DNA from: Luzula sylvatica | Taxonomy: Eukaryota > Streptophyta > Magnoliopsida > Poales > Juncaceae | Assembly: GCA_946800325.1 (NCBI GenBank) | Contig: OX326959.1 | Coordinates: forward strand, 1,942,501 to 2,006,500 | Direction of reading: 5' to 3' | Length of the DNA: 64,000 nucleotides | Shown here: piece after piece, positions 52,270-62,860 of the stretch | Numbering within the stretch: the first letter of the stretch is position 1 | Layout of the letters: each line of letters opens with the position of its first letter | The notes under the pieces: generated by a model | What the model saw: the letters and a program-made list of their open reading frames with translations, nothing else | The model's database searches: none | Told to the model about the DNA's origin: nothing | Made by a program: the position numbers and the translations under genes

Positions 52270-53757
52270 GAGTTCAAATAACGTGTTTTTAGATCATTTG
52301 TATCGTATCTTTTACTACATAACTTTTCACCAAATTTCACAAACACGAAGCAAGTTTGTTCTTCGATTCAAAACAAGATTTTAACGCTTTCAAGAGTTCA
52401 AATAACGTGTTTTCAGATCATTTGTATCGTATCTTTTACTACATAACTTTTCACCAAATTTCACACACACTAAGAAAGTTTGTTTTTCGATTCAAAACAA
52501 GATTTTAACGCTTTGAGGAGTTCAAATAACGTGTTTTCAGATCATTTGTATCGTATCTTTTACTACATAACTTTTCACCAAATTTCACACACACTAAGAA
52601 AGTTTGTTTTTCGATTCAAAACAAGATTTTAACTCTTTGAAGAGTTCAAATAACGTGTTTTTAGATCATTTGTATCGTATCTTTTACTACATAACTTTTC
52701 ACCAAATTTCACAAACACTAAGCAAGTTTGTTCTTCGATTCAAAACAAGATTTTAACGCTTTCAAGAGTTCAAATAACGTGTTTTTAGATCATTTGTATC
52801 GTATCTTTTACTACATAACTTTTCACCAAATTTCACAAACACTAAGCAAGTTTGTTTTTCGATTCAAAACAAGATTTTAACGCTTTGAGGAGTTCAAATA
52901 ACGTGTTTTTAGATCATTTGTATCGTATCTTTTACTACATAACTTTTCACCAAATTTCACACACACTAAGAAAATTTGTTTTTCGATTCAAAACAAGATT
53001 TTAACGCTTTGAGGAGTTCAAATAACGTGTTTTTAGATCATTTGTATCGTATGTTTTACTACATAACTTTTCACAAAATTTCACAAACACTAAGCAAGTT
53101 TGTTTTTCGATTCAAAACAAGATTTTAACGCTTTGAGGAGTTCAAATAACGTGTTTTTAGATCATTTGTATCGTATATTTTACTACATAACTTTTCACCA
53201 AGTTTCACAAACACTAAGCAAGTTTGTTTTTCGATTCAAAACAAGATTTGAACGCTTTGAGGAGTTCAAATAACGTGTTTTTAGATCATTTGTATCGTAT
53301 CTTTTACTACATAACTTTTCACCAAATTTCACAAACACTAAGAAAGTTTGTTTTTCGATTCAAAACAATATTTTAAAGCTTTGAGGAGTTCAAATAACGT
53401 GTTTTTAGATCATTTGTATCGTATCTTTTACTACATAACTTTTCACCTAATTTCACATACACTAAGAAAGTTTGTTTTTCGATTCAAAACAAGATTTTAA
53501 CACTTTGAGGAGTTCAAATAACGTGTTTTGAGATCATTTGTATCGTATCTTTTACTACATAACTTTTCACCAAATTTCACACACACTAAGAAAGTTTGTT
53601 TTTCGATTCAAAACAAGATTTTAATGCTTTGAGGAGTTCAAATAACGTGTTTTCAGATCATTTGTATCGTATCTTTTACTACATAACTTTTCACCAAATT
53701 TCACACACACTAAGAAAGTTTGTTTTTCGATTCAAAACAAGATTTTAACGCTTTGAA
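52270..53757. repeat. 12-monomer higher-order repeat (1,488 bp), copy 1
   Basis: Order: 'cacgaagc' (52328), two 'cacacac' monomers, 'gttctt', 'gcaag/gaggag', 'aaaatttg' with 'cgtatg' (52948), 'cacaaaattt' with 'cgtata' (53072), 'caccaagtttcac' (53196), 'caatattttaa' (53320), 'cacctaatttcacatac' with 'aacactttg' and 'gttttgag' (53444), 'taatgc' (53568), then a 'cacacac...gaagag' monomer (53692). The 'aacactttg', 'gttttgag' and second 'cacaaaattt' variants are unique to this HOR and its second copy. Confidence 0.93.
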
Positions 53758-55264
53758 GAGTTCAAATAACGTGTTTTTAGATCATTTGTATCGTATCTTT
53801 TACTACATAACTTTTCACCAAATTTCACAAACACGAAGCAAGTTTGTTCTTCGATTCAAAACAAGATTTTAACGCTTTCAAGAGTTCAAATAACGTGTTT
53901 TCAGATCATTTGTATCGTATCTTTTACTACATAACTTTTCACCAAATTTCACACACACTAAGAAAGTTTGTTTTTCGATTCAAAACAAGATTTTAACGCT
54001 TTGAGGAGTTCAAATAACGTGTTTTCAGATCATTTGTATCGTATCTTTTACTACATAACTTTTCACCAAATTTCACACACACTAAGAAAGTTTGTTTTTC
54101 GATTCAAAACAAGATTTTAACTCTTTGAAGAGTTCAAATAACGTGTTTTTAGATCATTTGTATCGTATCTTTTACTACATAACTTTTCACCAAATTTCAC
54201 AAACACTAAGCAAGTTTGTTCTTCGATTCAAAACAAGATTTTAACGCTTAAACAAGATTTTAACGCTTTCAAGAGTTCAAATAACGTGTTTTTAGATCAT
54301 TTGTATCGTATCTTTTACTACATAACTTTTCACCAAATTTCACAAACACTAAGCAAGTTTGTTTTTCGATTCAAAACAAGATTTTAACGCTTTGAGGAGT
54401 TCAAATAACGTGTTTTTAGATCATTTGTATCGTATCTTTTACTACATAACTTTTCACCAAATTTCACACACACTAAGAAAATTTGTTTTTCGATTCAAAA
54501 CAAGATTTTAACGCTTTGAGGAGTTCAAATAACGTGTTTTTAGATCATTTGTATCGTATGTTTTACTACATAACTTTTCACAAAATTTCACAAACACTAA
54601 GCAAGTTTGTTTTTCGATTCAAAACAAGATTTTAACGCTTTGAGGAGTTCAAATAACGTGTTTTTAGATCATTTGTATCGTATATTTTACTACATAACTT
54701 TTCACCAAGTTTCACAAACACTAAGCAAGTTTGTTTTTCGATTCAAAACAAGATTTGAACGCTTTGAGGAGTTCAAATAACGTGTTTTTAGATCATTTGT
54801 ATCGTATCTTTTACTACATAACTTTTCACCAAATTTCACAAACACTAAGAAAGTTTGTTTTTCGATTCAAAACAATATTTTAAAGCTTTGAGGAGTTCAA
54901 ATAACGTGTTTTTAGATCATTTGTATCGTATCTTTTACTACATAACTTTTCACCTAATTTCACATACACTAAGAAAGTTTGTTTTTCGATTCAAAACAAG
55001 ATTTTAACACTTTGAGGAGTTCAAATAACGTGTTTTGAGATCATTTGTATCGTATCTTTTACTACATAACTTTTCACCAAATTTCACACACACTAAGAAA
55101 GTTTGTTTTTCGATTCAAAACAAGATTTTAATGCTTTGAGGAGTTCAAATAACGTGTTTTCAGATCATTTGTATCGTATCTTTTACTACATAACTTTTCA
55201 CCAAATTTCACACACACTAAGAAAGTTTGTTTTTCGATTCAAAACAAGATTTTAACACTTTGAA
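53758..55264. repeat. 12-monomer higher-order repeat, copy 2 (1,507 bp including a 19-bp insertion)
   Basis: The same order as copy 1, with all its private variants ('gttttgag' near 55033, 'aacactttg' near 55006). It is 19 bp longer because of the internal duplication at 54250. Its last monomer (55199) reads 'gaagtg', the usual form in this context, where copy 1 reads 'gaagag'. Copy 1's monomer at 53692 is therefore the hybrid that closes the tandem junction. Confidence 0.93.
54188..54330. repeat. Length-variant monomer, 143 bp (19-bp internal tandem duplication)
   Basis: The 19-bp stretch 54231-54249 (from 'aaacaagat' to 'acgctt') is repeated directly at 54250-54268. This is the only insertion I found in the array and it shifts monomer phase by +19 for the rest of the window. 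The duplicated unit begins with 'aaa' and ends with 'ctt' and shows no obvious longer direct repeat at its ends. Replication slippage or fill-in joining of a staggered break are possible origins. Confidence 0.97.
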
Positions 55265-56562
55265 GTGTTCAAATAACGTGTTTTTAGATCATTTGTATCG
55301 TATATTTTACTACATAACTTTTCACCAAATTTCACAAACACTAAGCAAGTTTGTTCTTCGATTCAAAACAAGATTTTAACGCTTTCAAGAGTTCAAATAA
55401 CGTGTTTTTAGATCATTTGTATCGTATCTTTTACTACATAACTTTTCACCAAATTTCACAAACACTAAGCAAGTTTGTTCTTCGATTCAAAACAAGATTT
55501 TAACGCTTTGAAGAGTTCAAATAACTTGTTTTTAGATCATTTGTATCGTATCTTTTACTACATAACTTTTCACCAAATTTCACAAACACTAAGCAAGTTT
55601 GTTCTTCGATTCAAAACAAGATTTTAACGCTTTCAAGAGTTCAAATAACGTGTTTTTAGATCATTTGTATCATATCTTTTACTACATAACTTTTCACCAA
55701 ATTTCACAAACACTAAGAAAGTTTGTTTTTCGATTCAAAACAAGATTTTAACGCTTTGAGGAGTTCAAATAACATGTTTTTAGATCATTTGTATCGTATC
55801 TTTTACTACATAACTTTTCACCAAATTTCACACACACTAAGAAAGTTTGTTTTTCGATTCAAAACAAGATTTTAACGCTTTCAAGAGTTCAAATAACGTG
55901 TTTTTACATCATTTGTATCGTATCTTTTACTACACAACTTTTCACCAAATTTCACAAACACTAAGCAAGTTTGTTTTTCGATTCAAAACAAGATTTTAAC
56001 GCTTAGAGGAGTTCAAATAACGTGTTTTTAGATCATTTGTATCGTATCTTTTACTACATAACTTTCCACCAAATTTCACAAACACTAAGAAAGTTTGATT
56101 TTCGATTCAAAACAAAATTTTAACGCTTTCAAGAGTTCAAATAACGTGTTTTTACATCATTTGTATCGTATCTTTTACTACATAACTTTTCACCAAATTT
56201 CACAAACACTAAGCAAGTTTGTTTTTCGATTCAAAACAAGATTTTAACGCTTTGAGGAGTTCAAATAACGTGTTTTTAGATCATTTGTATCGTATCTTTT
56301 ACTACATAACTTTTCACCAAATTTCACACACACTAAGAAAGTTTGTTTTTCGATTCAAAACAAGATTTTAACGCTTTCAAGATTTCAAATAACGTGTTTT
56401 TACATCATTTGTATCGTATCTTTTACTACATAACTTTTCACCAAATTTCACAAACACTAAGCAAGTTTGTTCTTCGATTCAAAACAAGATTTTAACGCTT
56501 TCAAGAGTTCAAATAACGTGTTTTTAGATCATTTGTATCATATCTTTTACTACATAACTTTT

Positions 56563-57554
56563 CACCAAATTTCACAAACACTAAGAAAGTTTGTTTTTCG
56601 ATTCAAAACAAGATTTTAACGCTTTGAGGAGTTCAAATAACGTGTTTTTAGATCATTTGTATCGTATCTTTTACTACATAACTTTTCACCAAATTTCACA
56701 CACACTAAGAAAGTTTGTTTTTCGATTCAAAACAAGATTTTAACGCTTTCAAGAGTTCAAATAACGTGTTTTTACATCATTTGTATCGTATCTTTTACTA
56801 CATAACTTTTCACCAAATTTCACAAACACTAAGCAAGTTTGTTTTTCGATTCAAAACAAGATTTTAACGCTTTGAGGAGTTCAAATAACGTGTTTTTAGA
56901 TCATTTGTATCGTATCTTTTACTACATAACTTTTCACCAAATTTCACAAACACTAAGAAAGTTTGTTTTTCGATTCAAAACAAGATTTTAACGCTTTGAG
57001 GAGATGAAATAACCTGTTTTTAGATTATTTGTATCGTATCTTTTACTACATAACTTTTCACCAAATTTCACAAACACTAAGAAAGTTTGTTTTTCGATTC
57101 AAAACAAGATTTTAACGCTTTGAGGAGTTCAAATAACGTGTTTTTAGATCATTTGTATCGTATCTTTTACTACATAACTTTTCACCAAATTTCACACACA
57201 CTAAGAAAGTTTGTTTTTCGATTCAAAACAAGATTTTAACGCTTTCAAGAGTTCAAATAACGTGTTTTTACATCATTTGTATCGTATCTTTTACTACATA
57301 ACTTTTCACCAAATTTCACAAACACTAAGCAAGTTTGTTTTTCGATTCAAAACAAGATTTTAACGCTTTGAGGAGTTCAAATAACGTGTTTTTAGATCAT
57401 TTGTATCGTATCTTTTACTACATAACTTTTCACCAAATTTCACAAACACTAAGAAAGTTTGTTTTTCGATTCAAAACAAGATTTTAACGCTTTGAGGAGA
57501 TGAAATAACCTGTTTTTAGATTATTTGTATCGTATCTTTTACTACATAACTTTT
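56563..57554. repeat. Tandem duplication of a 4-monomer unit (2 x 496 bp)
   Basis: The order 'gaaag/gaggag', 'cacacac/tacatc', 'gcaag/gaggag', 'gagatgaaataacctg' at 56563-57058 is repeated at 57059-57554. Both copies carry 'gagatg' (57001 and 57497) in place of the 'gagatc' seen elsewhere, so this form arose before the local amplification. Confidence 0.93.
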
Positions 57555-58298
57555 CACCAAATTTCACAAACACTAAGAAAGTTTGTTTTTAGATTCAAAA
57601 CTAGATTTTAACGCTTTGAGGAGTTCAAATAACATGTTTTTAGATCATTTGTATCGTATCTTTTACTACATAACTTTTCACCAAATTTCACAAACACTAA
57701 GAAAGTTTGTTTTTCGATTCAAAACAAGATTTTGACGCTTTGAGGAGTTCAAATAACGTGTTTTTAGATCATTTGTATCGTATCTTTTACTACATAACTT
57801 TTCACCAAATTTCACCCACACTAAGAAAGTTTGTTTTTCGATTCAAAACAAGATTTTGACGCTTTGAGGAGTTCAAATAACGTGTTTTTAGATCATTTGT
57901 ATCGTATCTTTTACTACATAACTTTTCACCAAATTTCACCCACACTAAGAAAGTTTGTTTTTCGATTCAAAACAAGATTTTAACGCTTTCAAGAGTTCAA
58001 ATAACGTGTTTTTAGATCATTTGTATCATATCTTTTACTACATAACTTTTCACCAAATTTCACAAACACTAAGAAAGTTTGTTTTTCGATTCAAAACAAG
58101 ATTTTAACGCTTTGAGGAGTTCAAATAACGTGTTTTTAGATCATTTGTATCGTATCTTTTACTACATAACTTTTCACCAAATTTCACACACACTAAGAAA
58201 GTTTGTTTTTCGATTCAAAACAAGATTTTAACGCTTTCAAGAGTTCAAATAACGTGTTTTTACATCATTTGTATCGTATCTTTTACTACATAACTTTT
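57431..58298. repeat. 7-monomer unit (868 bp), founder of a short local HOR series
   Basis: Order: 'gagatg' (57431), 'tttttagattc' (57555), 'ttttgacg' (57679), 'cacccac' with 'ttttgacg' (57803), 'cacccac' with 'catatc' (57927), 'gaaag/gaggag' (58051), 'cacacac/tacatc' (58175). The next 'gagatg' lies 868 bp downstream (58365). The 57803 monomer combines the 'cacccac' left side with the 'ttttgacg' right side and lacks the 'gatttgaacg' monomer seen at this place in other cassettes. It is probably a fusion that removed one monomer. Confidence 0.9.
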
Positions 58299-58918
58299 CA
58301 CCAAATTTCACAAACACTAAGCAAGTTTGTTTTTCGATTCAAAACAAGATTTTAACGCTTTCAGGAGATGAAATAACCTGTTTTTAGATTATTTGTATCG
58401 TATCTTTTACTACATAACTTTTCACCAAATTTCACAAACACTAAGAAAGTTTGTTTTTAGATTCAAAACTAGATTTTAACGCTTTGAGGAGTTCAAATAA
58501 CATGTTTTTAGATCATTTGTATCGTATCTTTTACTACATAACTTTTCACCAAATTTCACAAACACTAAGAAAGTTTGTTTTTCGATTCAAAACAAGATTT
58601 TGACGCTTTGAGGAGTTCAAATAACGTGTTTTTAGATCATTTGTATCGTATCTTTTACTACATAACTTTTCACCAAATTTCACCCACACTAAGAAAGTTT
58701 GTTTTTCGATTCAAAACAAGATTTTGACGCTTTGAGGAGTTCAAATAACGTGTTTTTAGATCATTTGTATCGTATCTTTTACTACATAACTTTTCACCAA
58801 ATTTCACCCACACTAAGAAAGTTTGTTTTTCGATTCAAAACAAGATTTTAACGCTTTCAAGAGTTCAAATAACGTGTTTTTACATCATTTGTATCGTATC
58901 TTTTACTACATAACTTTT
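58299..58918. repeat. 5-monomer unit (620 bp), shortened copy
   Basis: Order as in the 7-monomer unit, but two monomers are missing. The monomer at 58795 begins as 'cacccac' and ends with 'tacatc...cgtatc', which fuses the left side of 57927 to the right side of 58175 and drops the monomers between. The first monomer (58299) has the hybrid 'ctttcaggagatg' and 'agcaag'. Confidence 0.92.
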
Positions 58919-60034
58919 CACCAAATTTCACAAACACTAAGCAAGTTTGTTTTTCGATTCAAAACAAGATTTTAACGCTTTGAGGAGATGAAATAACCTG
59001 TTTTTAGATTATTTGTATCGTATCTTTTACTACATAACTTTTCACCAAATTTCACAAACACTAAGAAAGTTTGTTTTTAGATTCAAAACTAGATTTTAAC
59101 GCTTTGAGGAGTTCAAATAACATGTTTTTAGATCATTTGTATCGTATCTTTTACTACATAACTTTTCACCAAATTTCACAAACACTAAGAAAGTTTGTTT
59201 TTCGATTCAAAACAAGATTTTGACGCTTTGAGGAGTTCAAATAACGTGTTTTTAGATCATTTGTATCGTATCTTTTACTACATAACTTTTCACCAAATTT
59301 CACCCACACTAAGAAAGTTTGTTTTTCGATTCAAAACAAGATTTTGACGCTTTGAGGAGTTCAAATAACGTGTTTTTAGATCATTTGTATCGTATCTTTT
59401 ACTACATAACTTTTCACCAAATTTCACCCACACTAAGAAAGTTTGTTTTTCGATTCAAAACAAGATTTTAACGCTTTCAAGAGTTCAAATAACGTGTTTT
59501 TAGATCATTTGTATCATATCTTTTACTACATAACTTTTCACCAAATTTCACAAACACTAAGAAAGTTTGTTTTTCGATTCAAAACAAGATTTTAACGCTT
59601 TGAGGAGTTCAAATAACGTGTTTTTAGATCATTTGTATCGTATCTTTTACTACATAACTTTTCACCAAATTTCACACACACTAAGAAAGTTTGTTTTTCG
59701 ATTCAAAACAAGATTTTAACGCTTTCAAGAGTTCAAATAACGTGTTTTTAGATCATTTGTATCATATCTTTTACTACATAACTTTTCACCAAATTTCACA
59801 AACACTAAGAAAGTTTGTTTTTCGATTCAAAACAAGATTTTAACGCTTTGAGGAGTTCAAATAACGTGTTTTTAGATCATTTGTATCGTATCTTTTACTA
59901 CATAACTTTTCACCAAATTTCACACACACTAAGAAAGTTTGTTTTTCGATTCAAAACAAGATTTTAACGCTTTCAAGAGTTCAAATAACGTGTTTTTACA
60001 TCATTTGTATCGTATCTTTTACTACATAACTTTT
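58919..60034. repeat. Third short unit, extended by a 2-monomer duplication
   Basis: 58919-59538 repeats the five-monomer order with the original 'catatc' end at 59415. Then the pair 'tcaagag...catatc' plus 'gaaag/gaggag' occurs twice (59415-59662 and 59663-59910). The second pair starts with a hybrid monomer (59663), which has a 'cacacac' left side joined to a 'tagatc...catatc' right side. Confidence 0.9.
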
Positions 60035-60282
60035 CACCAAATTTCACAAACACTAAGCAAGTTTGTTTTTCGATTCAAAACAAGATTTTAACGCTTTGAG
60101 GAGTTCAAATAACGTGTTTTTAGATCATTTGTATCGTATCTTTTACTACATAACTTTTCACCAAATTTCACACACACTAAGAAAGTTTGTTTTTCGATTC
60201 AAAACAAGATTTTAACGCTTTGAGGAGTTCAAATAACGTGTTTATAGATCATTTGTATCGTATGTTTTACTACATAACTTTT

Positions 60283-60654
60283 CACCAAATTTCACAAACA
60301 CTAAGCAAGTTTGTTTTTCGATTCAAAACAAGATTTTAACGCTTTCAAGAGTTCAAATAACGTGTTTTTAGATCATTTGTATCATATCTTTTACTACATA
60401 ACTTTTCACCAAATTTCACAAACACTAAGAAAGTTTGTTTTTCGATTCAAAACAATATTTTAAAGCTTTGAGGAGTTCAAATAACGTGTTTTTAGATCAT
60501 TTGTATGGTATATTTTAGTACATAACTTTTCACCAAATTTCACAGACACTAAGCAAGTTTGTTCTTCGATTCAAAACAAGATTTTAACGCTCTGAGGAGT
60601 TCAAATAACGTGTTTTTAGATCATTTGTATCGTATCTTTTACTACATAACTTTT
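60283..60654. repeat. Mixed junction zone between two array domains
   Basis: The 60283 monomer pairs an 'agcaag/gttttt' left side with a 'tcaagag...catatc' right side, a combination I did not see elsewhere. It is followed by 'caatattttaa' (60407) and by 'cagacac' with 'cgctctgagg' (60531), another new combination. After this the array takes on the 28.1-30.4 kb order. I read it as a patchwork of two or three exchange points. Confidence 0.75.
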
Positions 60655-62860
60655 CACCAAATTTCGCAAACTCTAAGAAAGTTTGTTTTTCGATTCAAAA
60701 CAAGATTTTAACGCTTTGAGGAGTTCAAATAACGTGTTTTTAGATCATCTGTATGGTATCTTTTACTACATAACTTTTCACCAAATTTCACAAACACTAA
60801 GCAAGTTTGTTTTTCGATTCAAAACAAGATTTTAACGCTTTCAAGAGTTCAAATAACGTGTTTTTAGATCATTTGTATCGTATCTTTTACTACATAACTT
60901 TTCACCAAATTTCACAAACACTAAGCAAGTTTGTTTTTCGATTCAAAACAAGATTTTAACGCTCTGAGGAGTTCAAATAACGTATTTTTAGATCATTTGT
61001 ACCGTATCTTTTACTACATAACTTTTCACCAAATTTAACATACACTATGAAAGTTTGTTTTTCGATTCAAAACAAGATTTTAACGCTTTGAGGAGTTCAA
61101 ATAACGTGTTTTTAGATCATTTGTATCGTATCTTTTACTACATAACTTTTCACCAAATTTCACAAACACTAAGAAAGTTTGTTTTTCGATTCAAAACAAG
61201 ATTTTAACGCTTTGAGGAGATCAAATAACCTGTTTTTAGATTATTTGTATCGTATCTTTTACTACATAACTTTTCACCAAATTTCACAAACACTAAGAAA
61301 GTTTGTTTTTAGATTCAAAACTAGATTTTAACGCTTTGAGGAGTTCAAATAACATGTTTTTAGATCATTTGTATCGTATCTTTTACTACATAACTTTTCA
61401 CCAAATTTCACAAACACTAAGAAAGTTTGTTTTTCGATTCAAAACAAGATTTTGACGCTTTGAGGAGTTCAAATAACGTGTTTTTAGATCATTTGTATCG
61501 TATCTTCTACTACATAACTTTTCACCAAATTTCACAAACACAAAGAAAGTTTGTTTTTCGATTCAAAACAAGATTTGAACGCTTTGAGGAGTTCAAATAA
61601 CGTGTTTTTAGATCATTTGTATCGTATCTTTTACTACATAACTTTTCACCAAATTTCACAAACACTAAGAAAGTTTGTTTTTCGATTCAAAACAAGATTT
61701 TAAAGCTTTGAGGAGTTCAAATAATGTGTTTTTAGATCATTTGTATGGTATATTTTAGTACATAACTTTTCACCAAATTTCACAGACACTAAGAAAGTTT
61801 GTTCTTCAATTCAAAACAAGATTTTAACGCTCTGAGGAGTTCAAATAACGTGTTTTTAGATCATTTGTATCGTATCTTTTACTACATAACTTTTCACCAA
61901 AATTCACACACACTAAGAAAGTTTCTTTTTCGATTCAAAACAAGATTTTAACGCTCTGAGGAGTTCAAATAACGTGTTTTTAGATCATTTGTATTGTATA
62001 TTTTAGTACATAACTTTTCACCAAATTTCACAAACACTAAGAAAGTTTGATTTTCGATTCAAAACAAGATTTTAAAGCTTTGAGGAGTTCAAATAACGTG
62101 TTTTTAGATCATTTGTATCGTATCTTTTACTACATAACTTTTCACCAAATTTCCCAAACACTAAGAAAGTTTGTTTTTCGATTCAAAACAAGATTTTAAC
62201 GCTTTGAGGAGTTCAAATAACGTGTTTTTAGATCATTTGTATCGTATCTTTTACTACATAACTTTTCACCAAATTTCACACACACTAAGAAAGTTTGTTT
62301 TTCGATTCAAAACAAGATTTTAATGCTTTGAGGAGTTCAAATAACGTGTTTTCAGATCATTTGTATCATATCTTTTACTACATAACTTTTCACCAAATTT
62401 CACACACACTAAGAAAGTTTGTTTTTCGATTCAAAACAAGATTTTAACGCTTTGAAGTGTTCAAATAACGTGTTTTTAGATCATTTGTATCGTATCTTTT
62501 ACTACATAACTTTTCACCAAATTTCACAAACACTAAGCAAGTTTGTTCTTCGATTCAAAACAAGATTTTAACGCTTTCAAGAGTTCAAATAACGTGTTTT
62601 TAGATCATTTGTATCGTATCTTTTACTACATAACTTTTCACCAAATTTCACAAACACTAAGCAAGTTTGTTTTTCGATTCAAAACAAGATTTTAACGCTT
62701 TGAGGAGTTCAAATAACGTGTTTTTAGATCATTTGTATCGTATCTTTTACTACATAACTTTTCAGCAAATTTCACACACACTAAGAAAGTTTGTTTTTCG
62801 ATTCAAAACAAGATTTTAACGCTTTGAGGAGTTCAAATAACGTGTTTTTAGATCATCTGT
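60655..62860. repeat. Segmental duplicate, copy 2 (partner 28148-30353)
   Basis: Carries the same ordered markers as its partner ('catctgtatgg', 'gtaccg', 'catacactatg', 'gagatc', diverged trio, 'tttcccaaac', 'taatgc'). Private changes are 'tttaacatac' (near 61034), 'cttctac' (near 61505), 'aaacacaaag' (near 61536) and a 'catatc' end on the 'taatgc' monomer (62267). Order is lost in the 62763 monomer, which starts 'cagcaaattt' and ends 'catctgtatgg' where the partner ends 'cgtatg'. Confidence 0.88.

Noticed and set aside
54188..54330. Target-site duplication of a mobile element at the 19-bp repeat
   Set aside because: The two 19-bp copies are directly adjacent with nothing between them, so there is no inserted element. 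A simple tandem duplication is enough, although the trace of a fully excised element cannot be excluded.
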